Numbered from the stretch's first letter, positions 34,646 to 45,246 are shown. The stretch: DNA of 64,000 bases from Microbacterium halotolerans (GCF_003569805.1 NZ_KZ984053.1:117243-181242); one strand, 5' to 3'. Numbers and translations: made by a program. The notes: generated from the letters alone by a model not told the origin.

Positions 34646-34678
34646 GGGCCCCGGCCGCGCTATCGTGTGCCGGGGCCC
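34646..34678 (+). terminator. Hairpin between binding-protein and ATPase genes (attenuator)
   Basis: GGGCCCCGGC (34646-34655) pairs perfectly with GCCGGGGCCC (34669-34678) across a 13-nt loop. It starts 8 bp after the phnD stop. Followed by TCTCTTCTCG rather than a T-tract. It probably lowers expression of the downstream genes relative to the binding protein or protects its mRNA end. Confidence 0.6.
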
Positions 34679-34710
34679 GTCTCTTCTCGCTCTCGACCGA
34701 TTGATCTCAC

Positions 34711-35522
<812 letters not shown>

Positions 35523-35526
<4 letters not shown>

Positions 35527-36323
35527 GCACGGAGGCACCCGTTCGGATGGCCAGGCCCGCCAAGCCCAAGCCGCGACCCTTCTTCATCGTCGTCGGCATC
35601 GTCGCCGTCGTGATGACGGTGTGGTCGGCGATGCAGATCGACTTCACGCTGATGCCGTTCTTCGAGGGCAACCCCCGTGCGTGGGGCATCATCCAGCAGT
35701 ATCTGACGCCGAACTGGGAGTTCATGCTCCGGGTGTGGCCGCAATGGCTCGAGACGCTCTACATGGCGGTTCTCGCGACGTTCCTCGGTGCGGTCGCCGG
35801 TCTGGTCTTCGCACTGCTCGCCTCGCAGACGACGAACCGCTCCCCCTGGTTCCTGAAAGTCGTGCGCTGGTTCCTCGCGGTGCTGCGCTCGCTTCCCGAG
35901 GTCGGCTGGGCGTACATTCTGGTGGCCATGGTCGGCGTCGGCTCGCTGGCCGGTATGTTCGCCTTGGCGATCTTCAACCTGGGCATCATCGCGAAGCTGA
36001 CCAGCGAGACCGTCGACGCCGTCGATCGCGGTCCCCTCGAGGCGGCGGATGCCGCGGGAGCGACCATCATGAAGCGCTCCGTGACGAGCGTGCTCCCGCA
36101 GATCTGGCCGGCGTTCTTCTCCTACACGCTGTACGTCTTCGAGATCAACCTGCGCGCATCCGCCATCATCGGCATGGTCGGAGCAGGCGGCATCGGCTCG
36201 GTCATCGACGTCGAGAAGGCCCGCTTCAACTACGACAACGTCTCAGCGATCGTCGTCGGGTTCATCATCATCGTGATCGTGCTCGACGTCATCTCGCAGC
36301 AGGTGCGGAAGAGGCTGATGTGA
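35523..36323 (+). CDS. phnE: Phosphonate-type ABC transporter permease 1, PhnE-like
   Basis: A 266-residue membrane protein with about six hydrophobic segments after a basic N-terminus (RPAKPKPRP). PhnE-type features are FFEGNPRAWGIIQQYLTPNWEF and the coupling motif EAADAAGATIMKRSVTSVLPQI. GAGGIGSVIDVEKARFNYDNVSAI at the C-terminus is also typical. Overlaps both neighbours by 4 bp (ATGA, then GTG within TGTGA), so subunits are made together. Confidence 0.9.
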
Positions 36324-37201
36324 GCGCTGCACAGGACACCAGGACCGCTCAGGCGTCACCGCTGCGGCAGGAGCGGCCGAAGCCTCCGTCGAAGACGCCT
36401 GCCACACTCGGCTTCATCCTCACGGCGCTTGTGATCATCGCGTGCACGTGGGCGCTCCAGGCCGACTGGGCGCGCGCGCTCGGAATTCCTCAGGCGATCG
36501 TGCAGTACGCGGGACTGATGAGCGAGGGCCTGTGGCACAACCCGTTCGTCCTGCCGCACGCCGAGTGGTGGACCGTCGCGTTCGACTTCATGTTCGACTC
36601 GGTGTACATGGCGTGGATCGGGACCCTGATCGGCGCGGTCATCTCGCTGCCGCTGGGCTTCGCCGCCTCGCGCAACGTCGCACCTGGCTGGCTCGTGTGG
36701 ATAACCCGCACAGTGCTCAACATCATCAGGGCGGTGCCGGAGTTCATCCTGGCGATCGTGTTCCTGCTGCCGCTGTTCGGCTTCCATCCAGCCGCCGGTG
36801 CGCTCGCGCTCGGGATCGGATCGGTCGGCACGCTCGGCAAACTCACCAGTGAGGCACTCGAGGACATCAGCCCCGGCCCTGTCGAGGCGCTGCGCGCGAC
36901 GGGCGCCAGCGGGCTGAGCGTGCTCCGCTGGGGCATGCTTCCCCAGGTGCTGCCGGAGATCATCTCGTTCTGGCTGTACCGCTTCGAGGTGAACATCCGT
37001 GCCGGCGCGATCCTCGGCATGCTCGGCCTCGGCGGCATCGGCTTCCTGCTCAGCCAGCTCTTCGACGGTCGCGAGTGGGCGCGCGCGGGCATCGCGCTCG
37101 TCGTCACGATCGTGGTCACCATCATCGTCGACCAGCTCTCCGCCGCCGTGCGCCACCGCATCATCGGCCAGGAGCAGTTCGCGCCCAAAGAGGTGTTCTG
37201 A
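36320..37201 (+). CDS. phnE: Phosphonate-type ABC transporter permease 2, PhnE-like
   Basis: A 293-residue membrane protein homologous to its neighbour. PEFILAIVFLLPLFGF, the coupling motif EALRATGASGLSVLRWGMLPQVLPEI and GLGGIGFLLSQLFDGREW identify the PhnE family. A hydrophilic 30-residue N-terminus precedes the first membrane segment. GTG at 36320 overlaps the upstream TGA by 4 bp. The two permeases likely form a heterodimer with PhnC. It is the last gene of the operon; no obvious terminator hairpin follows. Confidence 0.9.
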   Translation: MSAAQDTRTAQASPLRQERPKPPSKTPATLGFILTALVIIACTWALQADWARALGIPQAIVQYAGLMSEGLWHNPFVLPHAEWWTVAFDFMFDSVYMAWIGTLIGAVISLPLGFAASRNVAPGWLVWITRTVLNIIRAVPEFILAIVFLLPLFGFHPAAGALALGIGSVGTLGKLTSEALEDISPGPVEALRATGASGLSVLRWGMLPQVLPEIISFWLYRFEVNIRAGAILGMLGLGGIGFLLSQLFDGREWARAGIALVVTIVVTIIVDQLSAAVRHRIIGQEQFAPKEVF

Positions 37202-37275
37202 CCGACTCTTCGCGTCTCCGGCGCTTCTTATGCAGACCGCGGAGGAGATGTCCGAGACGTGAGGAGTCGTCGCCA

Positions 37276-37281
37276 TAGGCT
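37276..37281 (+). promoter_or_regulatory. -10 hexamer TAGGCT, predicted leaderless start of pmt
   Basis: TAGGCT is followed by 6 nt and the GTG at 37288, so transcription would start on the GTG. Confidence 0.5.
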
Positions 37282-37287
37282 GGGCGG

Positions 37288-38772
37288 GTGCGGATTCGGA
37301 TGACGATGCGGGCGCGGGAGTGGCTCGCGCCTGTGGTGCTGACGGCCGTGGCGACGCTGGTGCGGTTCATCGGACTCGCGCATCCGCACGAACTCGTGTT
37401 CGACGAGACGTACTACGTCAGAGACGCCTGGTCGCTGTGGAACCTCGGCTATGAGGGCGAGTGGCCGGATGGCGCGGACTCAGCGTTCGAGACGGGGCGC
37501 ACCGATCTGTTCACCTCGGACGGGTCGTTCGTCGTGCATCCGCCGCTCGGCAAATGGCTGATCGCACTGGGGATGGCGCTGCTCGGGCCTGAGAACCCTG
37601 CGGGGTGGCGTCTCGCCACGGCCGCGGCCGGCACGATGATGGTCCTCGCGCTGTACTTCCTGGCCAGGCGGCTGACCGGCTCGGTGGCCGTCGCCTCGAT
37701 CGCCGCCGGCCTGCTCGCCGTCGACGGCCTCGGCATCGCGATGAGCAGAGTGGCGCTTCTCGACGGCATCCTGGCCGCGCTCATTCTGCTGGCCGTGTGC
37801 TTCCTGGCGCTCGACCGCGACCGCACGCGCAGGCGGCTGGCCGAGGCATCCGGGGCGCTGTTCGGGCCCGTGCTGTGGCGCCGCCCGTGGGTGCTCGCCG
37901 CCGGACTCGCGCTGGGCGCCGCGAGCGCTGTGAAGTGGTCGGGACTGTACGCACTCGCCGGTCTCGGCATCTGGCTCGTGGTGCTCGACGCGATCGACAG
38001 ACGCCGCGCCGGTGTGCGGGAATGGCTGCCGTCGGCGATCATCCGGCAGGGTCCTGCGACGTTCCTGCTGCTCGTGCCCATCGCCGTCGCGACGCACCTC
38101 GCGTCGTGGGCCGGATGGTTCGCGACGTCGGGCGGATACGACCGCGACGCATCGGCGAACCCGCTCGCGGCGTGGTGGACCTATCAGTCCGCCGTCTACG
38201 ACTTCCACGTCGGGCTGTCCAGCGGGCACGCCTATGCCAGCCCGGCATGGCAGTGGCCGCTGCTGCTGCGGCCGACGGCGATGTGGGTCGGGCATCCGGA
38301 CGACGCGTCGATCGCCGTGATCGGCAGCCACCCGAACCCGATCGTCTGGTACGCCGGGATGGCCGCGATCGTTCTGCTGATCGTCGTGCTGATCCGCACG
38401 CGCCGGATATCCCTGGCGTGGCCGCTCGTCGGCATCGCGATCACGTGGGTGCCGTGGCTGCTGTATCCCGCGCGCACGATCTTCCAGTTCTACACCGTGG
38501 CGATGCTGCCGTTCGTATGCCTGGCACTTGCGATGGCACTGCAGCACCTCGTGCGCAGACGGGAACCGGTGCTGCTGCCGGAGCCCACGGAGGCGGAGAC
38601 AGCCGACGCGACCGAGTACGCCGATCGTCAGCGCCGCGCATGGCGGGTCGTCGTCGGCGTCTTCCTCGCGCTCGCGCTGCTCGCCGCGGCATACTTCCTC
38701 CCACTGGCAACGGGAATCGCCGAGCCCTACCCGCTCTGGCGAGCCCACATGTGGCTCCCCGGCTGGATCTGA
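37288..38772 (+). CDS. pmt: Dolichyl-phosphate-mannose-type protein O-mannosyltransferase
   Basis: A 494-residue GT-C enzyme in the plasma membrane that moves mannose from polyprenyl-phosphate-mannose to Ser/Thr of secreted proteins. The catalytic D39-E40 pair is in the first outer loop (HELVFDETYYVRDAW). A second loop has FVVHPPLGKWLI. About eleven hydrophobic segments follow, with the C-terminal WLPGW typical of actinobacterial Pmt. ManA in this window can supply the mannose precursor. GTG at 37288 is predicted to be leaderless. In mycobacteria it lies next to rsmI. Confidence 0.93.
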   Translation: MRIRMTMRAREWLAPVVLTAVATLVRFIGLAHPHELVFDETYYVRDAWSLWNLGYEGEWPDGADSAFETGRTDLFTSDGSFVVHPPLGKWLIALGMALLGPENPAGWRLATAAAGTMMVLALYFLARRLTGSVAVASIAAGLLAVDGLGIAMSRVALLDGILAALILLAVCFLALDRDRTRRRLAEASGALFGPVLWRRPWVLAAGLALGAASAVKWSGLYALAGLGIWLVVLDAIDRRRAGVREWLPSAIIRQGPATFLLLVPIAVATHLASWAGWFATSGGYDRDASANPLAAWWTYQSAVYDFHVGLSSGHAYASPAWQWPLLLRPTAMWVGHPDDASIAVIGSHPNPIVWYAGMAAIVLLIVVLIRTRRISLAWPLVGIAITWVPWLLYPARTIFQFYTVAMLPFVCLALAMALQHLVRRREPVLLPEPTEAETADATEYADRQRRAWRVVVGVFLALALLAAAYFLPLATGIAEPYPLWRAHMWLPGWI

Positions 38773-38788
38773 CCCGCGCCCCAGCTGC

Positions 38789-38856
38789 CGAGATGCGCAC
38801 TTTTCGCCCAAATGCGCCGATTCTGACGCCCCGATGTCCGAAAAGTGCGCATCTCG
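38789..38856. repeat. Family B palindromic repeat, copy 2
   Basis: Perfect 18-bp arms: CGAGATGCGCACTTTTCG (38789-38806) and its reverse complement (38839-38856). The interior contains AAATGCGCCGATTCTGAC, shared with copy 3. It occupies the gap between convergent pmt (stop 38772) and the dehydrogenase gene (stop 38887). It could terminate both transcripts. Confidence 0.85.
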
Positions 38857-38886
38857 CGATGCCTGCGCGGGTCACACCCGCGCGCG

Positions 38887-39930
38887 TCAGCCCGTCAGCG
38901 AGGGGATCACCATCGTCTTGATCGCCTGCGGGTCGGTCTTGGCCTTCAGCAGCGCCTCCTCGGCGCCGTCGAGGCCGAAGCGGCCGGTGACCAGCGGATC
39001 GACCTGGACGGTGCCGGACGAGATCAGGTCGATCGCCGTCGGCCACGTGTTCACGTAGCGGAAGGTTCCCGTCACCATCACCTCGCGGTGCTGCAGCATC
39101 GCGATCGGCAGCTCCAGGAAGTCGCCTCCCATGCCCACGAGCACGGCGATGCCGCCTGGCCGGATGGTCGGCAGCGCCTGGGTGATGGCGCGTCCGTTGC
39201 CCGAGGCATCGATGTACACGTCGAAGTGCCTGTCCCACTGGGTGAAGTCGGCCTCGGTCGGGTCGACGGCTTCGGTTGCGCCGTGCTCGAGAGCGAAGCG
39301 GCGGCGGTTCTCGACGGGGTCGCTGATGACGATCTCGGTGGCGCCGAATGCGCGCGCCACCTGCGCGTTGAGCACGCCGATCGGTCCCGCGCCGGTGATG
39401 AGCACGCGAGACGAGGCCGTCACGCGGCCCTTGCGGTTGGCATGCACGGCCACAGAGACGGGCTCGGCCATCGCCGCCTGTTCGAACGTCATCGAGTCGG
39501 GGATGGTGTGGGCGAAGTCGTCGTCGATGATCTCGTAGTCGGCGAACGATCCGTCGCACGGATAGGCGCCGTAGAACTTGACGTCGGGGCAGAGGTGGTA
39601 CTCGCCCTGCTTGCAGAACTCGCAGCGTCGGCACACGGTCTGCGGCTCGACCGAGACGCGGTCGCCGACGCGGTCGGGCGAGACGTCCGATCCCACGGCG
39701 ACGATGCTGCCGGCCGATTCGTGGCCGAGAACGATCGGACCGTCCACCACGATGTCGCCGACGTTGCCGCTCTCGTAGAAGTGAGTGTCCGAACCGCAGA
39801 CGCCGACGGCCTCGACCTTGACCAGCACCTGGTTCGGGCCGAGTTCGGGCACGGGCACCCGCTGCAGTTCGACCTTGCGCGGCTCGGTGAGCACCGAGGC
39901 CGCCATGGTGCTCGGGTAGGCGTTCGTCAT
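38887..39930 (-). CDS. Zinc-dependent polyol (sorbitol/xylitol-type) dehydrogenase
   Basis: A 347-residue medium-chain dehydrogenase. Catalytic zinc ligands are C45 (GVCGSDTHFY), H70 and E71 (GHE). Structural zinc cysteines are C100, C103, C106 and C114. The Rossmann loop GAGPIGVLNAQVARAFGA is followed by VISDP, favouring NAD. The layout matches sorbitol dehydrogenase, oxidising a polyol to a ketose in the cytosol. It is the last gene of the polyol importer operon, 48 bp after the second permease, so substrate import and oxidation are linked. Confidence 0.88.
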   Translation of the reverse strand: MTNAYPSTMAASVLTEPRKVELQRVPVPELGPNQVLVKVEAVGVCGSDTHFYESGNVGDIVVDGPIVLGHESAGSIVAVGSDVSPDRVGDRVSVEPQTVCRRCEFCKQGEYHLCPDVKFYGAYPCDGSFADYEIIDDDFAHTIPDSMTFEQAAMAEPVSVAVHANRKGRVTASSRVLITGAGPIGVLNAQVARAFGATEIVISDPVENRRRFALEHGATEAVDPTEADFTQWDRHFDVYIDASGNGRAITQALPTIRPGGIAVLVGMGGDFLELPIAMLQHREVMVTGTFRYVNTWPTAIDLISSGTVQVDPLVTGRFGLDGAEEALLKAKTDPQAIKTMVIPSLTG

Positions 39931-39978
39931 GGGGTCCTTCTTTCTCTTTGATGCGAACGGATTGCGGGCGCTCTCGGG

Positions 39979-40860
39979 CTACCCCTTGACAGTGCCGGCG
40001 GTCAGCCCGCCGACGATCCAACGAAGCGAGAAGATCGCGAACAGCACGCCAGGCAGGATCGAGATGATCGTGGCGGCTGCCATGGGACCCCACTCGATCG
40101 CCTGATATCCGACGTACTGCTGGAGCCCGGTCGTGATGACCTGCGTCTCCCGCCCGGAGAGCACCAGGGGCAGTGTGTAGTTGTTCCACGCCCAGATGAA
40201 CGACAGCATCAGACTAGCGCCGAGGCCCGGCGCGATGAGACGGAACATCACATGGCGGAACGCCGTCCAGCGTGAACCGCCGTCCACGGCGACGGCCTCC
40301 TCGAGTTCGCCTGGCAGGTCTTCGATGAACGATCGCAGCATCCAGACCAGCATCGGCAGCGTCACGATCTGATACGCCAGGATCAGGCCGAGGTAGCTGT
40401 TCGCCAGCCCCGTCTGCTGGAAGATCAGATACAGCGGCAGGATCACGAGCAGCTCCGGCGCGAAGCGCAGCGACAGGATGCCGAAGCCGATGTTCTCTCT
40501 GCCCTTGAACGTGAACCGCGCCAGCGCGTAGGCGGTGGGAAGCCCGATCACGAGCGTCACGAGCAGCGCACCGCCCGTGACGATCAGCGAGTTCACGAAC
40601 GGAGTCAGGAACTCGGGTCCGCTGAACACCTCGATGTAGTTCTCCAGCGTCGGGGCGAAGAAGAACAATGGCGGGTTCGAGACGATCTGATCCGGCGTCT
40701 TGAACGACATCAGCAGGATCCAGGCGATGGGTGCGAGCGTGAAGATCGTCCACACGCTGAGCCCGATGATCACGAGCGTGTGCCCCGTCGCGCGGCGCGA
40801 CCTGCGCGAGCTCTGGCCGCGGAAGGGAATCGTGATCGTGCGGTCGGTAGCGGTACTCAT
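39979..40860 (-). CDS. Carbohydrate ABC transporter permease, MalG-type
   Basis: A 293-residue membrane protein with six hydrophobic segments. The coupling motif is EEAVAVDGGSRWTAFRHVMFRLIAPGL. FFFAPTLENYIEVF and the C-terminal WIVGGLTAGTVKG are typical of CUT1 family MalG-like permeases for sugars and polyols. The ATG at 40860 overlaps the stop of the preceding permease (ATGA). No ATPase gene exists in the operon, so a shared MsiK-type ATPase elsewhere must power it (family knowledge). Confidence 0.9.
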   Translation of the reverse strand: MSTATDRTITIPFRGQSSRRSRRATGHTLVIIGLSVWTIFTLAPIAWILLMSFKTPDQIVSNPPLFFFAPTLENYIEVFSGPEFLTPFVNSLIVTGGALLVTLVIGLPTAYALARFTFKGRENIGFGILSLRFAPELLVILPLYLIFQQTGLANSYLGLILAYQIVTLPMLVWMLRSFIEDLPGELEEAVAVDGGSRWTAFRHVMFRLIAPGLGASLMLSFIWAWNNYTLPLVLSGRETQVITTGLQQYVGYQAIEWGPMAAATIISILPGVLFAIFSLRWIVGGLTAGTVKG

Positions 40861-41714
40861 GCGGAGATTTCCTTCCGTCGAGCCTTCAGCAGGACATAGG
40901 AGAGCACGTAGCAGATGATCCAGAGCACGACGAGCGCCGCCATCGCCGCTCCGAAGTTCAGATTCCGGATGCCGTCGAGGTACGCCAGCACGTGCAGGTT
41001 CGTCGTCGCATCGACCGGGCCGCCCTTGGTGGTGGTGTAGATGACGTCGAACATCTTCAGCGAGTCGATTCCGCGGAACGCGATCACGACGACCAGGACC
41101 GGGATCGTGAGCGGAAGCGTGATCGTGAAGAAGTGCCGCAAGTTGCTGGCGCCATCCACCGCCGACGCCTCGCGCAGCTCCGTCGGCACGCTCTTCAGCC
41201 CTGCCTGCATCAGCAGTACGACGAACGGTGTGTACAGCCACACATCGATCAGGATGCAGGTGAGCAGTGCGGTGTCCGGCCCGTTGAACCAGAGCAGCCT
41301 GGTGCCGCCGAGCGCCTCGATCATCCAGTTCGTGACGCCGTTCTCTGTCAGCATCACCTTCCACATCAGAGCCGCGATCACCGGCGGCATCAGGAGCGGA
41401 AGCACGATCAGAATGCGGAAGTAGCTGCCGTAGCGGCCGTGGTTGAGCGCAAGTGCGATGAGCGTGCCCAGCACGACCTCGACGACCACGGCGGTCACGG
41501 CATAGGTCAGTGTGATCGCGATCGCGTGCCACCCGTCGCCGGTGGTGAACAGGTCGACGTAGTTCTCGCCCCAGTTGGGCTTCGGATCACCCCTGGTGAG
41601 GCGGTACGACGTGAACGACCAGTACACGCCGGTGAAGAACGGGTAGAGGATCGCGATGAGGACCGCGAGTCCTGGCAGAGCAAGCAGGTAGGGAAGATAG
41701 GGCTTGTGCTTCAT
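40857..41714 (-). CDS. Carbohydrate ABC transporter permease, MalF-type
   Basis: A 285-residue membrane protein with six hydrophobic segments. The coupling motif is REASAVDGASNLRHFFTITLPLTIPVL. FFTGVYWSFTSYRL and TTKGGPVDATTNLHVLAY are typical of MalF-like CUT1 permeases for polyols. ATG at 41714 has AGAGG 7 nt upstream. It follows the binding-protein gene by a 59-bp gap containing a strong hairpin that probably lowers its expression relative to the binding protein. Confidence 0.9.
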   Translation of the reverse strand: MKHKPYLPYLLALPGLAVLIAILYPFFTGVYWSFTSYRLTRGDPKPNWGENYVDLFTTGDGWHAIAITLTYAVTAVVVEVVLGTLIALALNHGRYGSYFRILIVLPLLMPPVIAALMWKVMLTENGVTNWMIEALGGTRLLWFNGPDTALLTCILIDVWLYTPFVVLLMQAGLKSVPTELREASAVDGASNLRHFFTITLPLTIPVLVVVIAFRGIDSLKMFDVIYTTTKGGPVDATTNLHVLAYLDGIRNLNFGAAMAALVVLWIICYVLSYVLLKARRKEISA

Positions 41715-41730
41715 GATGTGCCTCTCGAGG

Positions 41731-41771
41731 GAGTTCGGCGGCGGTCCGCATGCGCGGCCGCCGCCGAACTC
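41731..41771 (-). terminator. Strong hairpin between binding-protein and permease genes (attenuator)
   Basis: GAGTTCGGCGGCGG (41731-41744) is the exact reverse complement of CCGCCGCCGAACTC (41758-41771), with a 13-nt loop. On the minus strand it begins 2 bp after the binding-protein stop. No T-tract follows. It is suited to stabilise the binding-protein mRNA end or cause partial termination. Confidence 0.75.
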
Positions 41772-41773
41772 GC

Positions 41774-43150
41774 TCATTCTTCGATCAGCTGGTCGATCTG
41801 TTCAGCAGCGTCGTCCATCGCTTCTTGGACCGTCTTCTGGTCGAGCACTGCGGCTTGCAGCTCCGTCGTCCAGATGTCTCCGACCTCGGGCCAGGCGGCG
41901 GACGGCGTGTACGCCCACTCGGCGTGATCCGACAGGATCTCCTGCCAGATCGCGTTGTAGTCCCCCCATTCCTCAGTCGCCGCGGCCATCTCGTCGCCCT
42001 GACCGACGGAGACGCGCGTCGGGTTCATGTTGCCCGCAGAGATCGCCTCCGTGAGGGACTCCTTCGACGATGCCCACTGAATGAACTGCCATGCCGCATC
42101 CTTGTTCGACGAGTCGGCGTTCATGCCGAGCGACCAGACCCACATGCTCGATCCGCGTCCCGCCGGCCCTTCGGGAGGAAGCCCGTAGCCGACCTTGCCG
42201 CCGATCGCGCTCTTCTCGAAGTCCGGAGCCATGTGGTCCGCATCGATGTAAATCGCGGCGTTTCCTGCGATGAAGTCCTGCTGCGCCTCGTACCACGTGT
42301 AGGTGCTCGCGGCATCCGGGGCGTACTGCATGAGCTCGACCCAGTCCTCCGCGGCGGCGATGCCCTCCGGAGAGTTCACACCCGCCTTGCCGTCCACGAT
42401 GTCCTGAACACCGTGGCCGAGCACGAAGGTCGAGAACGGATTCAGCGTCGGATACGTCTTGTCCCCTCTGCTGACGAAACCCGAGATCTCCTTGCCGTCG
42501 AACGTTTCCCCATCGAGTTCCGACGCCGCCGAGATGAGCTCGTCGATGGTCTCGGGCGGCTCGATGCCGAACTCCTCCAGGATGTCGGTGCGGTAGAACA
42601 GCGAGTAGCCCTCCTCGTTGACCGGGACGGCCCACAGCTCCCCCTCGCCCGCACCGCCGAACTCCGTCTTGTCCCACCGAAGCGAGTCGATGAGCGCAGG
42701 GTAGAAGTCGTCGAAGTCCCAGTCGGGCGCCGTCCGTGTGTCGTCTTCGACCCACGGCTGCAGGTCCTCGATCCACCCGGCTGCCGCGTACTGGAAGTTC
42801 ATCGGCTGCGAGGTCATGAAGGCGTCGTAGCTTCCCGCGCCGGACTGCAGCTCCGTGAGCAGCTTCACCATGTAGTCGGTTTCGGTGAGCGTCTCGAGAT
42901 TGACGTCGACTCCGGTCAGCTCCTCGAACTCCGGAATCCGCTCCTTGATGGCGTTCGAGAACGGATGCTCACTCATCAGCAGGTTGAGTTCGGTGCCCTC
43001 GAAGTTCTTCCAGTCGAAACCGTCGAGTTCGGTCTCCGGTCCCTGCTGTGACCCGCCGCCTGCGCAACCGGCGAGCAGCGCCACTGCTCCTGCGCCTGCG
43101 GTCACGGCGATGAGGCGCCGAAGTGCTCTGCTGTGTATCTGGCGTTTCAT
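41774..43150 (-). CDS. Carbohydrate (polyol) ABC transporter binding lipoprotein
   Basis: A 458-residue family 1 solute-binding lipoprotein. The signal peptide ends in LLAGC (C29). The mature part has LTELQSGAGSYDAFMTS near the N-terminus, AVPVNEEGYSLFYRTDILEEFGI, and a C-terminal QEAMDDAAEQIDQLI helix. Family members bind mono- or oligosaccharides and polyols. The dehydrogenase at the operon end suggests sorbitol, mannitol or xylitol. The near-consensus AAGGAGG site before the ATG at 43150 predicts strong translation. Divergent from the SorC-type regulator. Confidence 0.9.
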   Translation of the reverse strand: MKRQIHSRALRRLIAVTAGAGAVALLAGCAGGGSQQGPETELDGFDWKNFEGTELNLLMSEHPFSNAIKERIPEFEELTGVDVNLETLTETDYMVKLLTELQSGAGSYDAFMTSQPMNFQYAAAGWIEDLQPWVEDDTRTAPDWDFDDFYPALIDSLRWDKTEFGGAGEGELWAVPVNEEGYSLFYRTDILEEFGIEPPETIDELISAASELDGETFDGKEISGFVSRGDKTYPTLNPFSTFVLGHGVQDIVDGKAGVNSPEGIAAAEDWVELMQYAPDAASTYTWYEAQQDFIAGNAAIYIDADHMAPDFEKSAIGGKVGYGLPPEGPAGRGSSMWVWSLGMNADSSNKDAAWQFIQWASSKESLTEAISAGNMNPTRVSVGQGDEMAAATEEWGDYNAIWQEILSDHAEWAYTPSAAWPEVGDIWTTELQAAVLDQKTVQEAMDDAAEQIDQLIEE

Positions 43151-43236
43151 GAGCTGTCCTCCTTTGGACGGTCGTGCAGGAGTGCGCTGGTTCGGAAGGT
43201 GCGCATCTCAGTGCCGTCCACAACAGAACCACGACC

Positions 43237-43262
43237 GCACATAGGTGTGCTATACCTGCACA
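43237..43262. promoter_or_regulatory. Operator-like triple half-site before the SorC-type regulator
   Basis: GCACA (43237), TGTGC (43246) and GCACA (43258) alternate in orientation and give two overlapping inverted repeats. The last one covers the TATACC hexamer (43251-43256), which ends 7 nt before the ATG at 43264. A leaderless, self-repressed regulator promoter is likely, possibly also acting on the divergent importer. Confidence 0.5.
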
Positions 43263-43263
43263 T

Positions 43264-44193
43264 ATGAGCACATCACTCGGCGTTGAGCAGCAGGTGCTCC
43301 ACGCGTACGTCGCGCTGGAGAATCTCGGAGCCGGACGCTCGATCAACGATCTCGCCGACGAGCTGGGGATATCGCGCTTCACCGTCTCGCGCATGGTGAA
43401 GCGCGCACGGTCCGATGGGCTGATCGATGTCAGAGCCACCATCGAGTCACCGGTGGACGTGGAACTGTCCGGTCGCCTGGCGGAGCGTTTCGGACTCCGT
43501 TCGGCGTTCGCAGTGCACACACCGGGCCCGGACGAGGCGCTGGCTCGTAACGTCATCGCCCGCGTCACGGCGCGCTACCTCGAAGAGAACGCGGTCGATG
43601 ACGATGTGCTCGGTCTCTCCCCCGGGCGCACGCTCGTCGCAGCTTCTCGACTCGTCAACCGCATGCCCTATCTGGATGTCGTGCAGCTCACGGGCGTCGG
43701 GACGGCGCGAACGGAGGACGGTGCAGAATCGGTGACGAATCTGGGCAGGGTCGCCGGCGGCGGCACCTACCCGCTCTACGCGCCGATCATCTCTGAAGTG
43801 CCTGCCCAGGCCATCACGAGCCATCCCGCGGTTCAACAGACGATCAGACGCTTCGATCACCTGACGAAGGCCGTGATGACGATCGGCGGCTGGCCCGAAT
43901 CCTCCCTGCTCGCCGAGCTCGTGCAGCAGCTCGGCATGCTCGATGAGCTGATGGGCCGCGGCATCGTCGGCGAGATCGGCGGAGTTCTGCTAGATGCCGA
44001 CGGCCGTGAGGTCCCTGCGCCGGAAGGGCGCATGGTCGGCATCACCTCGGACCAGATCCGACGCACGCCCCTCGCAGTCGGTGTCGGCGGCGGCCCCAGC
44101 AAGACTCAGGCCGTGCTCGCGACGCTCCGCTCCGGACTCTGCCACGTCGTCATCACCGATGCGGATTCAGCCAGAGCAGCGTTGGCCGCATAG
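43264..44193 (+). CDS. SorC/DeoR-family sugar-binding transcriptional regulator
   Basis: A 309-residue regulator. The N-terminal helix-turn-helix (about 24-47) reads RSINDLADELGISRFTVSRMVKRA. A C-terminal SorC effector domain follows, with GLSPGRTLVAAS and VQLTGVGTA and a final GVGGGPSKTQAVLATLRSG that binds a phosphorylated sugar in the family. It is divergent from the polyol importer operon, so it most likely controls that operon in response to a polyol or ketose phosphate (inference). ATG at 43264 is preceded by TATACC at 7 nt and no ribosome site. Confidence 0.88.
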   Translation: MSTSLGVEQQVLHAYVALENLGAGRSINDLADELGISRFTVSRMVKRARSDGLIDVRATIESPVDVELSGRLAERFGLRSAFAVHTPGPDEALARNVIARVTARYLEENAVDDDVLGLSPGRTLVAASRLVNRMPYLDVVQLTGVGTARTEDGAESVTNLGRVAGGGTYPLYAPIISEVPAQAITSHPAVQQTIRRFDHLTKAVMTIGGWPESSLLAELVQQLGMLDELMGRGIVGEIGGVLLDADGREVPAPEGRMVGITSDQIRRTPLAVGVGGGPSKTQAVLATLRSGLCHVVITDADSARAALAA

Positions 44194-44223
44194 CGCGTCG
44201 GCATGATCCGGCTCGCAGACGCG

Positions 44224-44264
44224 CCGAGGGCCGGTCACCCCTGAACGGGATGACCGGCCCTCGG
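44224..44264. terminator. Bidirectional terminator hairpin
   Basis: CCGAGGGCCGGTCA (44224-44237) and TGACCGGCCCTCGG (44251-44264) form a perfect 14-bp stem with a 13-nt loop. It lies midway between convergent stops at 44193 and 44275. No T-tract, as is usual in high-GC Actinobacteria. Confidence 0.75.
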
Positions 44265-44274
44265 GGCGAGAGGA

Positions 44275-45123
<849 letters not shown>

Positions 45124-45232
45124 TGACCGCTTCGCCCGGCTGTCGCCGGTATCGCGGCATACGATCCCCAGCGGCGGTTCGACCGGAACATGAACGGCGC
45201 GGTGTCCCCGCGGGAGCGTCGATCATCCGGAA

Positions 45233-45238
45233 TAGACT
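45233..45238 (+). promoter_or_regulatory. -10 hexamer TAGACT before hrpA
   Basis: TAGACT ends 8 nt before the ATG at 45247. The intervening GGAGGGCT would be mostly excluded from the transcript if initiation is 7 nt downstream, so the message may be nearly leaderless. Confidence 0.45.
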
Positions 45239-45246
45239 GGAGGGCT

